A stretch of 64,000 bases of DNA, from positions 1 through 64,000 of the forward strand of contig NZ_JAFFZN010000011.1 of the NCBI RefSeq assembly GCF_017676385.1, read 5' to 3'. Positions 42,020-50,687 of the stretch are shown piece after piece. Source of the stretch: Streptomyces spirodelae. GTDB taxonomy: Bacteria; Actinomycetota; Actinomycetes; Streptomycetales; Streptomycetaceae. How positions within the stretch are numbered: position 1 is the first letter of the stretch; each line of letters starts with the position of its first letter. A program made the position numbers and the translations under genes. The notes under the pieces were generated by a model. It was not told the DNA's origin and ran no database searches. It saw nothing but the letters and a program-made list of their open reading frames with translations.

Positions 42020-43759
42020 CTACCGGGTGGCGACGGTCTCGGTGTCGCGGCCGGAGCGCAGGATCTTCCCCGGCACCGCGCCGGTCACCTTGTCGTCGCG
42101 GATGGTCTCCACACCGTTGACCCAGACGCCGACGACTCCGACAGCACGCGAGTCGAGCCGTGGACTGTCGCCGGGCAGGTCGTGTACGAGGGTCGCCTGG
42201 CCGGCGTCGATCCGCTGCGGGTCGAAGAGGACCAGGTCCGCGTGCCAGCCCTCGCGTATCCGGCCGCGTTCGCGCAGTCCGAACAGCCGGGCCGGCTCGT
42301 CGGTGAGCATCCGCACGGCACGCTCCAGGCCGACCAGCTTCCGGCCGCGCAGACAGTCGCCCAGAAAGCGGGTGGTGTACGGAGCCCCGCACATGCGGTC
42401 CAGATGGGCCCCCGCGTCCGAGCCGCCCAGCATCACGTCCTCGTGCTCCCAGGTCTGCCTGCGCAGCTCCCAGCTCGCCGGGTCGTTGTCGGTGGGCATC
42501 GGCCACAGCACGGTGCGCAGTTCGTCGTTGGCGCAGATGTCCACCAGGCAGCCGAAGGGGTCCTGGCCCCGTTCGGCCGCGACATCGGCCACCACGCGGC
42601 CGGTCAGGCCCTCGTTGGCGGCCGAGTAGGTGTCGCCTATGACGTACCGGTCGAAGCGGGCCAGCCGGCGGAAGACGCCCGCCTCCTTGCTGTCCGCACG
42701 GCGCAGCATTTCGGCGCGTACGCCGACGTCCCGCAGCCTGGCGATGCGTTCGGGCACCGGCAGCGCGAGGATGTCGCCCCAGCCGGGGATGAGGTTGAGC
42801 GCGCAGAAGGTGCCCAGCGACATGTTCATCGGCGTGAGAATGGGCATGGTGAGCGCGACGACGCGACCGCCCTCCTTGCGTGCGTACTCGCCGGCCGCCA
42901 ACTGGCGTGGCACCCGTTCGGGCACGGCGGCGTCGATGGTGAGCACGTTCCAGTTGAGCGGCCGTCCGGCGGCCGCCGACATGTGTGCCAGCAGGTCGAT
43001 CTCCTCGTCGGAGAACTGGTCGAGGCAGCCGGCGACGATGGCCTCGATCTGGGTGCCCTCGTGGTCGGCGACGGCGCGGCAGAGCGCCAGCAGCTCCTCG
43101 GGCCGGGCGTGCCGGGAGGCGACGGGGTTGCCGTCGCCGTCGGAGTGAGTGGCGGACTGGGTGGTGGAAAGGCCCCAGGCGCCCGCCTCCATGGCCTCGT
43201 GGAGGAGCCGCAGCATCCGGGCGAGCTGTGCCTCGTCGGGCCGGCCGCCGATGGCGTCGGGGCCCATCACATGCCGTCGCAGTGCGCAGTGGCCCACCAT
43301 GAAGCCCGCGTTGACGGCGGTGCGCCCTTCCAGCGCGTCCAGGTAGTCGCCGAAGGAGTGCCAGTCCCAGGGTGCGCCCTCCTCCAGTGCCACCAGGGAC
43401 ATGCCCTCCACCTTGGACATCATCCGCCGCGTGTAGTCGGCGTCCTGCGGGCGTGCGGGGTTGAGCGGGGCCAGGGTGAAGCCGCAGTTGCCGCCCGCGA
43501 CGGTGGTGACGCCGTGGTTCATGGAGGGGGTGGCGTACGGGTCCCAGAACAGCTGGGCGTCGTAGTGGGTGTGCGGGTCGACGAATCCGGGGGCCAGGAC
43601 CAGGCCGGTGGCGTCCTGGCTGCTGCGGGCCTCCTCGCGGAGCGTCCCCGGCTCGGCGATGCGGGCGATCCGGCCGTCCCGGGTGCCGACATCGGCCCGG
43701 TAGGAGGGTGCCCCGGTGCCGTCGACGACGGTGGCGCCCGTGATGAGATGGTCGAGCAT
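42020..43759 (-). CDS. Amidohydrolase, N-acyl-D-amino-acid deacylase-like
   Basis: This 579-residue metal-dependent hydrolase of the D-aminoacylase/dihydroorotase superfamily has the metal motif GFVDPHTHYDAQ (near residue 58). It has a barrel His in GHCALRRH, the late Asp in GGSDAGAHLD, and the C-terminal composite sheet (GRIREGWHADLVLFDP). GAAGGAGG lies 9 bases before the ATG. It is 94 bases downstream of the luciferase-like gene and probably in its operon under the operator at 45094. The true substrate may be any cyclic amide or ester; the annotation is by family. Confidence 0.85.
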   Translation of the reverse strand: MLDHLITGATVVDGTGAPSYRADVGTRDGRIARIAEPGTLREEARSSQDATGLVLAPGFVDPHTHYDAQLFWDPYATPSMNHGVTTVAGGNCGFTLAPLNPARPQDADYTRRMMSKVEGMSLVALEEGAPWDWHSFGDYLDALEGRTAVNAGFMVGHCALRRHVMGPDAIGGRPDEAQLARMLRLLHEAMEAGAWGLSTTQSATHSDGDGNPVASRHARPEELLALCRAVADHEGTQIEAIVAGCLDQFSDEEIDLLAHMSAAAGRPLNWNVLTIDAAVPERVPRQLAAGEYARKEGGRVVALTMPILTPMNMSLGTFCALNLIPGWGDILALPVPERIARLRDVGVRAEMLRRADSKEAGVFRRLARFDRYVIGDTYSAANEGLTGRVVADVAAERGQDPFGCLVDICANDELRTVLWPMPTDNDPASWELRRQTWEHEDVMLGGSDAGAHLDRMCGAPYTTRFLGDCLRGRKLVGLERAVRMLTDEPARLFGLRERGRIREGWHADLVLFDPQRIDAGQATLVHDLPGDSPRLDSRAVGVVGVWVNGVETIRDDKVTGAVPGKILRSGRDTETVATR

Positions 43760-43853
43760 GCTGGGTGTCCTCCTTCGCGGAGCCTGCTCGCCCGCGAGCC
43801 TGCGGGGTACGGGTCGGCGGTGCGGGCCGGTGTCCGGCCGACGGGTCAGACGG

Positions 43854-44984
43854 TCAGCCGTTGCGTGCCGCGTCGCGGAAGCGGGTGGTGCGGTGCACCG
43901 GGTCGGTGTCGATCTGCGGGATCACGTGTTCACCGATGAGCTTGATCGTGTTCATGGTGTCCTCGTACGGGATGCCGATGGGCAGCCCGAAGGAGAGCTG
44001 GTCGGCGCCCGCCTGCTCCCAGCGCTTGCACTGGCGCAGCACCTCTTCGGGGTTGCCGCAGATCATCAGCTCCTCGGCGATCAGCAGGTCGACGACCTCC
44101 GCCGTGTACTCCGGGATCAGTTCGGGCCACTGCGGGATGCCCTCGGGCCGGGGGAAGGTGTCGTGGTAGCGGAAGAGGAGCGACTGCAGATAGTTGAGGC
44201 CGCCGTGCACGGCGATCTGCTTCGCCTTCTCGGTCGTCTCGGCACAGATCGCGGTGGAGGTCACCATGACGTTGTCGTTGACGTAGCCGCCGACGGGCCG
44301 GGCGTCCTTGACGGCGCCCTTGTACGACTCGACGACCCACTCCATGTCGGAGACCTTCTGCACGCTGAAGCCCAGCACCCCCAGCCCCTTCTTCGCGGCC
44401 ATCGCATACGAGGAGGGCGAACCCGCCGCGTACCACATCGCCGGGTGTGAACCCCCGTACGGCCTGGGGAGGATCTTGCGTGGGGGCAACGACCAGTGCT
44501 TCCCCTGAAACCCCTGGTACTCGTCCTGCAGCCACATCTTCGGGAACTCGGCGATGGTCTCCTCCCAGATCTCCTTCGTGTGGTTCATGTCGGTGACACC
44601 CGGCAGGAACCCGAGGATCTCGTGGGAGCCGGCGCCCCGCCCTGAGCCGAACTCGAAGCGGCCACCGGTGAGGTGGTCGAGCATGGCGACCTTCTCCGCC
44701 ACCTTCACCGGGTGGTTGACCTGCGGCAGCGGGTTGAAGATGCCGGAGCCGAGGTGGATGCGCTCGGTGGCGTGCGCGAGGTAGCCGAGGAAGACGTCGT
44801 TGGCCGACAGGTGGCTGTACTCCTCCAGGAAGTGGTGCTCGGAGGCCCAGGCGTATTTGAAGCCCGACTTGTCCGCCTGGATGACGTACTCGGTCTCCTC
44901 GACCAGCGCCTTGTGCTCGGCCTGCGGATCGGCCTGGGCCCGCGTGGCCGGCACGTACCCCTGAACAAAGAGCCCGAACTCCAC
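43854..44984 (-). CDS. LLM-class (luciferase-like) flavin/F420-dependent oxidoreductase
   Basis: This 376-residue enzyme adopts the bacterial luciferase-like barrel. YAWASEHHFLEEYSHLS (near residue 45) and RIHLGSGIFNPLPQVNHPVK (near 75) are typical, as are the FEFGSGRGAG turn (near residue 110) and a C-terminal GNPEEV. Members use FMN or F420 in monooxygenation or hydride transfer. The GTG start follows AAGGAG by 8 bases. The long leader (about 110 bases) contains a 10-bp tandem repeat and, upstream, the CTGAC-type operator. An amidohydrolase gene follows in the same operon. Confidence 0.87.
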   Translation of the reverse strand: MEFGLFVQGYVPATRAQADPQAEHKALVEETEYVIQADKSGFKYAWASEHHFLEEYSHLSANDVFLGYLAHATERIHLGSGIFNPLPQVNHPVKVAEKVAMLDHLTGGRFEFGSGRGAGSHEILGFLPGVTDMNHTKEIWEETIAEFPKMWLQDEYQGFQGKHWSLPPRKILPRPYGGSHPAMWYAAGSPSSYAMAAKKGLGVLGFSVQKVSDMEWVVESYKGAVKDARPVGGYVNDNVMVTSTAICAETTEKAKQIAVHGGLNYLQSLLFRYHDTFPRPEGIPQWPELIPEYTAEVVDLLIAEELMICGNPEEVLRQCKRWEQAGADQLSFGLPIGIPYEDTMNTIKLIGEHVIPQIDTDPVHRTTRFRDAARNG

Positions 44985-45020
44985 GGTGTCATCTCCTTGG
45001 GCGGCTGTTCCCCGGCTTTC

Positions 45021-45070
45021 CCGGCTGCTTCCGGCTGCTTCCGGCTGCTTCCGGCTGCTTCCGGCTGTTA
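45021..45070 (-). repeat. 10-bp tandem repeat in the LLM leader
   Basis: CCGGCTGCTT occurs four times perfectly (45021-45060), followed by CCGGCTGTTA and preceded by a degenerate copy. It lies in the predicted untranslated leader, between operator and start codon. Confidence 0.9.
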
Positions 45071-45093
45071 CCGGATGTCTTCGACGGCGATTT

Positions 45094-45108
45094 ATGACGG
45101 TCCGTCAG
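45094..45108. promoter_or_regulatory. Operator site 2 of the CTGAC-N5-GTCAG set
   Basis: ATGACGGTCCGTCAG has one mismatch in the left arm relative to the other sites. On the minus strand CATAAAT, a possible -10, overlaps its end. It lies 110 bases upstream of the LLM start. Confidence 0.6.
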
Positions 45109-45345
45109 TTCGCACTGGACCGACTGTGGCACCGCCGGGTGGGGTCGTCAATACGGCGGATACCCCCCACCGCGGGCACCGGCGGGACCGGCGCGCAGGT
45201 GAAGGAAGAGTGAAGAACTGATCATGAATTGCCGGAGGACTTGCAAAGTCTTCCTGACGGAAATCGGCGCCCCCTCCCGCACGTCGGCACCCTCGTCCCA
45301 CAAGCGAAGGAGCAAACCCTGGTGCGACCCCGCCCCGGGAGCGGC

Positions 45346-46212
45346 TCACAGCACAGGGACGCCCGCCAGCCAGCCGCCGTCGATGACGAACGGCTGCCCG
45401 GTGACGTATGAGGAGTCGGCACAGCTGAGGAACAGCGCCAGCCGCGCGACCTCCTCCGGGCGGCCCATCCTGCCCTGCGGGACGAGCTTGGCGTAGAAGG
45501 CGTCCAGGCCGCTCTCCCCGGCCCCGCCCCCGCCCCCGGAAGCGCCGGCCACCTGTTCCTCGGGTGCCTCCCCGAGCGCCTCGCCGCGCGCCCCCGCCGT
45601 ATCCAGCCTGAGGCCGTTCTCCGCCGCCAGAGCCGGGTTGGACATCGGGGTGTCGATCGCGCCGGGACACATCGCGTTGACGCGGACGCCCCGGCTCGCG
45701 AGCTCCATCGACGCGACACGGGTCATCCCGACGATCGCGGCCTTGGTCGCCGCGTACGCGGTCAGAAACGCCATCCCGGCCAGCGCGGCGTACGAGGCCG
45801 TGTTGACGATGGTGCCGCCGCCGGCCGCCTCGATGCGCGGCGCGAGTGTCTTCATGCCGAGGAAACAGCCCGTCTGGTTGACGTCGACCACCTCACGGAA
45901 CTCGGCGGCCGGGGTGGCCGCCAGCTCGTTGAAGCGGAGGATGCCCGCGTTGTTGATGAGGCCGTCCACCTTCCCGAAGCTCTCCTCGGCGAGGTCGGCG
46001 GCCGACTGCCAGCCGGCCTCGTCCCGTACGTCCAGATGGACGTAGCGCGCCCGGTCGGCACCGAGCTCTGCCGCTACCTGTGCGCCTTCGTCGTCGAGCA
46101 CGTCGCAGAGCACCACCTTGCCGCCCTCGGCGGCGAACAGCCGTGCCTCCGCCGCGCCCTGGCCGCGTGCTGCTCCACTGATCAGCACGACCCTGCCGTC
46201 GAGCTTCCCCAT
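45346..46212 (-). CDS. Short-chain dehydrogenase/reductase with Gly-rich insertion
   Basis: This 288-residue classical-type SDR has the cofactor loop ISGAARGQGAAEA (near residue 10), NNAG (near 87) and the catalytic YAATKAA (near 155). Between PGAIDTPM and the C-terminal VTGQPFVIDGG is an insertion of about 35 residues, rich in Ala/Glu and with a six-Gly-type run (GASGGGGGAGESG), not usual for the family. AAGGAGG lies before ATG 46212. It is 88 bases downstream of a second LLM gene and probably in the same operon under the operator at 47272. Confidence 0.88.
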   Translation of the reverse strand: MGKLDGRVVLISGAARGQGAAEARLFAAEGGKVVLCDVLDDEGAQVAAELGADRARYVHLDVRDEAGWQSAADLAEESFGKVDGLINNAGILRFNELAATPAAEFREVVDVNQTGCFLGMKTLAPRIEAAGGGTIVNTASYAALAGMAFLTAYAATKAAIVGMTRVASMELASRGVRVNAMCPGAIDTPMSNPALAAENGLRLDTAGARGEALGEAPEEQVAGASGGGGGAGESGLDAFYAKLVPQGRMGRPEEVARLALFLSCADSSYVTGQPFVIDGGWLAGVPVL

Positions 46213-46300
46213 GTGTGCCTCCTTCTGCGGGGCCCTCCAGGGAGCCCCCGCACGTCCCCGGGGGCCCCAGGGAGCCCCGTCCGTCCCCGCGAGCAGTGCC

Positions 46301-47263
46301 CTACGCGCCGGCCAGGCGCGGGGCGACCTCGGCCATGAAGAGGGCCAGTTGGTCCACCAGTTCCGCCGCCGCCCGGGCGCGGAAGCGCAGCTGGAGCTGG
46401 CCGACACCCATATCGCGGTAGGGGCGCAGCGCGTCGGCCAGCGTCTCGGGCGTGCCCCGAAGGGTGCGGCGGCCGACGTCCCAGGTGGGTCGGCCCACAT
46501 GGAGCGGTTCCGCGATGGCGCCGACAGTGAAGGGTGTGTCCGCGAGACCGGCCGACTCCCGCAGGCGGTGGATGCGCCTGATCTTGGGCGGCAGTGCCTC
46601 GCGGGGGTCGCCCTGGGGGAGCCATCCGTCACCGCGCAGGGCCGCTCGGCGCACCGCGGGGGGCGAGGAGCCGCCCACCCACAGGGGTGGCCGTGGCCGC
46701 TGCGCGGGGCGTGGGCGCTGTCCCAGTCCGGCGAAGGAGTAGCGGTCTCCGGTGAAGGCGGGGAACTCCTCCTCGCCCAAGGCGGTCTTGAGCGCGTCGA
46801 GAGTCTCGTCCAGTACGGCGCCGCGGGCGTGGAAGTCCGCTCCGAGGGCTTCGAATTCCTCGCGTACGTGCCCTGCTCCCACGCCCAGTACGAGCCGGCC
46901 CGCGGAGAGGTGGTCGAGTGTGGCGTACTGCTTGGCGGTGACCAGTGGGTGTCTCAGGCCGACGACGGCGACGTGGCTGAGCAGCGCGACGCGTTCGGTG
47001 GCGGCTGCCAGGAAGGACAGGGTGGCCACCGGGTCGTACCAGACGGTGCTCATGGTGCCGGCCAGCCGTCGTGGCACGGCCACGTGGTCGCAGCAGCCGA
47101 TGTAGGCGTAGCCGTTGCGGTCTGCGGCGCGGGCTACGGCCAGCAGCTCTGCGGGTCCCGCTGCGGCTTCCCACGGTTCGGCGTAGAGGGTGCTCTGCGA
47201 CTGGACCGGTAGCTGGATTCCGTAGGCGAGCTGTCCGGGAGGGAAAGTCAGCACGGGGCCCAT
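46301..47263 (-). CDS. LLM-class F420-dependent oxidoreductase (TIGR03619-like)
   Basis: This 320-residue luciferase-like protein carries CCDHVAVPRR near residue 57, RVALLSHVAVVGLRHPLVTA near 90 and the RLVLGVGAGHVREEFEALG strand-loop (near 120), typical of the actinobacterial F420 subgroup. ATG 47263 has no Shine-Dalgarno sequence; the operator at 47272-47286 is only 8 bases upstream, so the promoter must overlap it and the transcript is probably leaderless. An SDR gene follows. Substrate unknown. Confidence 0.85.
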   Translation of the reverse strand: MGPVLTFPPGQLAYGIQLPVQSQSTLYAEPWEAAAGPAELLAVARAADRNGYAYIGCCDHVAVPRRLAGTMSTVWYDPVATLSFLAAATERVALLSHVAVVGLRHPLVTAKQYATLDHLSAGRLVLGVGAGHVREEFEALGADFHARGAVLDETLDALKTALGEEEFPAFTGDRYSFAGLGQRPRPAQRPRPPLWVGGSSPPAVRRAALRGDGWLPQGDPREALPPKIRRIHRLRESAGLADTPFTVGAIAEPLHVGRPTWDVGRRTLRGTPETLADALRPYRDMGVGQLQLRFRARAAAELVDQLALFMAEVAPRLAGA

Positions 47264-47619
47264 GCTCGTACCTGACGCTCCGTCAGACAAGAGGGCGGTC
47301 GGCCCAGACATCGGGCCCGCACATCGGCCCGGACATCCGGGCCGGGCACCGCCGACGGCGCGCCGGGCGAACCACCGACCGCCCCGCGCCGTCACATGTC
47401 CAATCGGTGGCCCGGTCGGCTGACCCGTCCTCAGGAGTGCTAGCCTCTGCGCCGCACCCGGCGCGTTTGCTCTTGGCAACCAGGAGCACGGATTCCGCAT
47501 CCGGCTGCGCGCGCGGCGCCACTGAGGGAACATGGCGGCACTGCTGTTTCCTGATCAGTTCGCGATCAGTCCGCGGACCGAACCAGACCGCACGACAATC
47601 CAATCGCTCAAGGACGCCG
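47264..47619. other. Divergent region between the LLM operon and the conservon
   Basis: Besides the operator next to the LLM gene, TAGCCT (47441-47446) is a reasonable -10 box for the conservon but its -35 partner is poorly spaced. No gene is visible in these 356 bases. Confidence 0.4.
47272..47286. promoter_or_regulatory. Operator site 3 of the CTGAC-N5-GTCAG set
   Basis: CTGACGCTCCGTCAG is centred 16 bases upstream of the LLM start codon on the minus strand, inside the expected core promoter. Confidence 0.7.
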
Positions 47620-49242
47620 ATGACCGAGATACCGGTGGCACTGACCGTCATCCTGTCCGTGGGGACGGCGGCCGCCGTGGCACTCGCCCTCCTGCTGGCG
47701 CGTTCGGCGCGGGGGGCGAAGCGGTTGCGACAGCGCTCCGCCGCCACCGAGAAGGACTTGCAGGAGGCCCTGCGCCACCAGGCGGCACTCGCCCAGCGCG
47801 CGCAGGCGACCGAGGCCGAGGTCCGGCACCTGGCGGGCGCCCGCGTCCCGGACCTGACGGCGGCGCTCGCCCATCCCAACGTCCCCGTACGCGGCCTGCT
47901 CGATCCGGCGTTCCGTGGCACGGAGCTGGACCGCGCGCTCACCACGGTGCTGGAGCAGGTCAGCGACGCCGTCACCAAGGAGCGGCTGCGGGTGGACGGT
48001 GCGGCGCAGGCCGCCATGCGCGGTGCGACGACCACCATCCAGGCGCTGCTCTACCAGCTGCAGACGCGGCTGCAGACCATGCAGGAACGTTACGACGACC
48101 CGTTCATCGCCGAGGACCTGCTGGCCGCCGACTTCCTCAACGAGCAGGCGCTGCGCCGTATCCAGTCCACCGCGATCGTCTGCGGCGCCTGGCCCGGGCT
48201 GACCCGGCAGAACTCGCACCTGGGCGACATCGTCGTCGGCGCGATGTCCCGGCTCAGCGGCTACGAGCGCGTCCAGGTCACCAACCAGCTCCGCGATCCG
48301 GTGGGCGTGGTGGCGCGGGCGGTGGAGCCCGCGGCCGTCGTGCTCACCGAGCTGCTCGCCAACGCGCTCCACTACTCGCACCCCGAACTCCCCGTGGCCG
48401 TCACGATCCAGCAGGGCAACCGCGGCGCCTCGTTGATCATCGATGACGCCGGTGTCGGCATGCACGCCGAGGAGCTGGAACGCGCCCAGCGGTTGATGGC
48501 GGGCCAGGACAACGTGCTCCTGACCGAGCTGGGCGACCCGCCCAGGACAGGTTTCGCGACGGTGGGGCAGCTCGCCAGGCAGTACGGCTTCACCACGTCC
48601 GTCGAGGCATCCCCGTACGGCGGCGTACGGGCCATCGTCCACATCCCCGGCGAACCCCTGCTGACGCTGCTCGACGAGGAGGAGCAGCCGATGTCCCCCA
48701 TGGCCCCGGTGCCGCGGTCCACCGCAAGTGCCGCAGCGGTCCCCTCCGCGATGCCCGGCCATGCGGCCACCCAGCGCCCGCCCCAGCCCCGGTCCGAGCC
48801 GGCCCGCAACGACACCGTCCACCTGGACGCAGGCGCCGGCCGTACGGCCGAGCGGCCGTACTCCGAGCCGGCCGGTGACCCGCAGGCGCAGCCCCAGTCC
48901 GCCGAGGAGGAGCTGCCGCGCCGTCGGCGCCGCCGTCCGGGGCCGTATGTGGATCTGGGCACCTCCGGGGAGGCGGCGGGCCCCGCCGGGAGTGCGGGCG
49001 CCGCACCGACCGCCGAGCCCCCGCAGACGCCGGCCGCGTCCCCGGAGGAGAGCGCCCAGCGCTGGGCCGCCTTCCAGCGCGGCACCAACTCGGGCCGCGC
49101 GGCGGTCGACGAGGCCACAGAGACGGGCACGCTGCCCCGAGTGACGCCCACGGCGCCGGGTTCCGACACCGATCACGGCAACGCGGTCGCCGACGACCAG
49201 CACGCCGATTTCCGTTCCGCTGAAGGGAATCCGCAGGCATGA
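47620..49242 (+). CDS. cvnA: Conservon sensor-kinase-like ATP-binding protein CvnA
   Basis: This 540-residue membrane protein is the histidine-kinase-like component of a conservon, a G-protein-coupled-like complex of actinomycetes. It has one N-terminal transmembrane helix (VALTVILSVGTAAAVALALL, residues 6-25), a coiled coil at about 30-80, a linker helix bundle and a GHKL ATPase domain (VLTELLANALHYSHPE near 245; DDAGVGM near 280). The last 170 residues are Pro/Ala-rich and disordered. No clear phosphoacceptor His box is seen, as in other CvnA proteins. Its TGA overlaps the ATG of cvnB. Confidence 0.9.
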   Translation: MTEIPVALTVILSVGTAAAVALALLLARSARGAKRLRQRSAATEKDLQEALRHQAALAQRAQATEAEVRHLAGARVPDLTAALAHPNVPVRGLLDPAFRGTELDRALTTVLEQVSDAVTKERLRVDGAAQAAMRGATTTIQALLYQLQTRLQTMQERYDDPFIAEDLLAADFLNEQALRRIQSTAIVCGAWPGLTRQNSHLGDIVVGAMSRLSGYERVQVTNQLRDPVGVVARAVEPAAVVLTELLANALHYSHPELPVAVTIQQGNRGASLIIDDAGVGMHAEELERAQRLMAGQDNVLLTELGDPPRTGFATVGQLARQYGFTTSVEASPYGGVRAIVHIPGEPLLTLLDEEEQPMSPMAPVPRSTASAAAVPSAMPGHAATQRPPQPRSEPARNDTVHLDAGAGRTAERPYSEPAGDPQAQPQSAEEELPRRRRRRPGPYVDLGTSGEAAGPAGSAGAAPTAEPPQTPAASPEESAQRWAAFQRGTNSGRAAVDEATETGTLPRVTPTAPGSDTDHGNAVADDQHADFRSAEGNPQA

Positions 49243-49664
49243 CAATCCCCGCACGCAGGTCGCTCCGGGACGACACCTCATGGGTGCTGGGCCCCCTCAT
49301 GGAGCTGCCGCACGTCATCCACGCGGCCGTCATCTCCGGCGACGGCCTCATCGAGGGGCGCTCGCCCAATCTGGAGCGGGATGCGGCAGAGGGTGTGGCC
49401 GCGATGCTCTCCGCACTCCAGGGTGCGGCGCGCACGACCACGGCGGCGTTCGCCGGCACGTTCGAGGCGCGGCTACGGCAGACCGTGGTGGAGTCCGACC
49501 ACGGCTGGGTCTTCGCGATCCCCGCGGGCGAGAACACCACGCTGGCCGTGTTCGCCGGCCCCGACGTGAACATGGGCGTGGTAACCCACCAGATGCAGGT
49601 ACAGGTCGCGTCGCTGGGTGCGAAGACCATGAGCACCCCGGCGAGGAACGACACGACCACATGA
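49239..49664 (+). CDS. cvnB: Conservon roadblock/LC7 protein CvnB
   Basis: This 141-residue roadblock/LC7-domain protein (LGPLMELPHVIHAAVISGDG then AAMLSALQGAARTT) is the likely regulator of the GTPase CvnD, as in MglB-type partners. It overlaps cvnA and cvnC by ATGA junctions, so translation of the set is coupled. Length and the final VTHQMQVQVASLGA helix are normal for the family. Confidence 0.92.
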   Translation: MTIPARRSLRDDTSWVLGPLMELPHVIHAAVISGDGLIEGRSPNLERDAAEGVAAMLSALQGAARTTTAAFAGTFEARLRQTVVESDHGWVFAIPAGENTTLAVFAGPDVNMGVVTHQMQVQVASLGAKTMSTPARNDTTT

Positions 49665-50029
49665 CCCCGCCGCCCCGTGACGGCAGGCGCCTGGTGCCTG
49701 CGTATCTGGCGACGACCGGACGAGCACGGCCCAGCCGCAACACGCTCGACCGCCTCACCGTTCTGCACGGTGCCGCGGACCCCTCGACGGTCTCCGGGCT
49801 GCGCCCGGAGGAGATCCGGCTGTTGGAGCTGCTGCGCGGCGGTGCGCTGTCGCTCGCCGAGGCTGCCGCGCATCTGCGGCTTCCGGTCAGTGTGGTCAAG
49901 GTCCTGGTGGCCGACCTGGTGGACGCGGGCCGACTGATGGCCCGCGCCCCGATTCCCGACGCCGAACTGCCGGAGCGGCAGATTCTGGAGAAAGTTCTCA
50001 ATGGACTCCGCACTCTCAAGTCCTCCTAG
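49661..50029 (+). CDS. cvnC: Conservon DUF742 protein CvnC
   Basis: This 122-residue DUF742 protein has a winged-helix-like domain (LRPEEIRLLELLRGGALSLA then EAAAHLRLPVSVVKVLVADL). The LVPAYLATTGRARPSRNTLD start is family-typical. It overlaps cvnB by an ATGA and runs 29 bases into cvnD. It probably links CvnA and CvnD in the membrane complex. Confidence 0.92.
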   Translation: MTPPPRDGRRLVPAYLATTGRARPSRNTLDRLTVLHGAADPSTVSGLRPEEIRLLELLRGGALSLAEAAAHLRLPVSVVKVLVADLVDAGRLMARAPIPDAELPERQILEKVLNGLRTLKSS

Positions 50030-50687
50030 TCCGGAACCCCCGTCGGGCGCCGGGGCAGGCTCCATGTATCTGGACGACAAGCCGCAGACGCTGGTCAAGC
50101 TGCTGGTCGCGGGCCCGTTCGGGGTGGGCAAGACCACCTTCATCCGCTCGCTGTCGGAGACGCAGCCGCTGCACACCGAGGAGGTGATGACGCGTACCGG
50201 GGCGCTGGTGGACGATCTGGCCGGAGTGCGCGACAAGACCACCACCACGGTCGCCATCGACTTCGGGCGGCTGACGCTGCCCGGGGATCTGGTGCTGTAC
50301 ATGTTCGGCACCCCGGGTCAGCGCAGGTTCCGCCCGCTGTGGCAGGACATAGCCCGGGGCGCGCTGGGCGCCCTGGTGCTGGCGGACACCCGTCGCCTGG
50401 CCGACTCCTTCGAGGTGATGGACATGATCGAGGAGGCGGGCCTGCGGTACGCGGTGGCGGTCAACTCCTTCCCCGACTCGCCGCAGCACCACCCCGACAC
50501 CCTGCGGGACCACCTCGACCTGGCCCCTGACACCCCACTGGTGGTGTGTGACGCGCGCAGCCGTGACCAGTCGGCGGACGCGCTGATCGCGCTGGTGGGC
50601 CACGTCCTGGAGGCCCTCGACCGGCAGCAACAGCAGCAGTCAGGCCAGGCAGAGAGCCAGCCGCAGCAGCCCCAGGAGTTGACTTGA
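50001..50687 (+). CDS. cvnD: Conservon small GTPase CvnD
   Basis: This 228-residue Ras-like ATP/GTP-binding protein has Walker A GPFGVGKTT (about residues 38-46). It has a Thr-rich switch-1 area (DKTTTTVAIDFG), the switch-2 FGTPGQRRF (like the DxxGQ region) and a base-recognition region with a VNSFPD variant near 153. A Gln-rich tail ends it. It overlaps cvnC by 29 bases and the P450 gene by TTGA. Confidence 0.92.
   Translation: MDSALSSPPSPEPPSGAGAGSMYLDDKPQTLVKLLVAGPFGVGKTTFIRSLSETQPLHTEEVMTRTGALVDDLAGVRDKTTTTVAIDFGRLTLPGDLVLYMFGTPGQRRFRPLWQDIARGALGALVLADTRRLADSFEVMDMIEEAGLRYAVAVNSFPDSPQHHPDTLRDHLDLAPDTPLVVCDARSRDQSADALIALVGHVLEALDRQQQQQSGQAESQPQQPQELT

Larger units (their letters stand above)
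44985..45345 (-). other. Leader and upstream region of the LLM operon
   Basis: The region contains, from the start codon outward, the ribosome site, the decamer repeat (45021-45070) and the operator (45094-45108). Beyond 45109 to the end of the SDR gene I see no gene or clear signal. Confidence 0.5.

Noticed and set aside
42182..43939. 585-codon plus-strand frame opposite the D-aminoacylase-like gene
   Set aside because: The minus-strand gene has clear metal motifs and a ribosome site; this frame has none.
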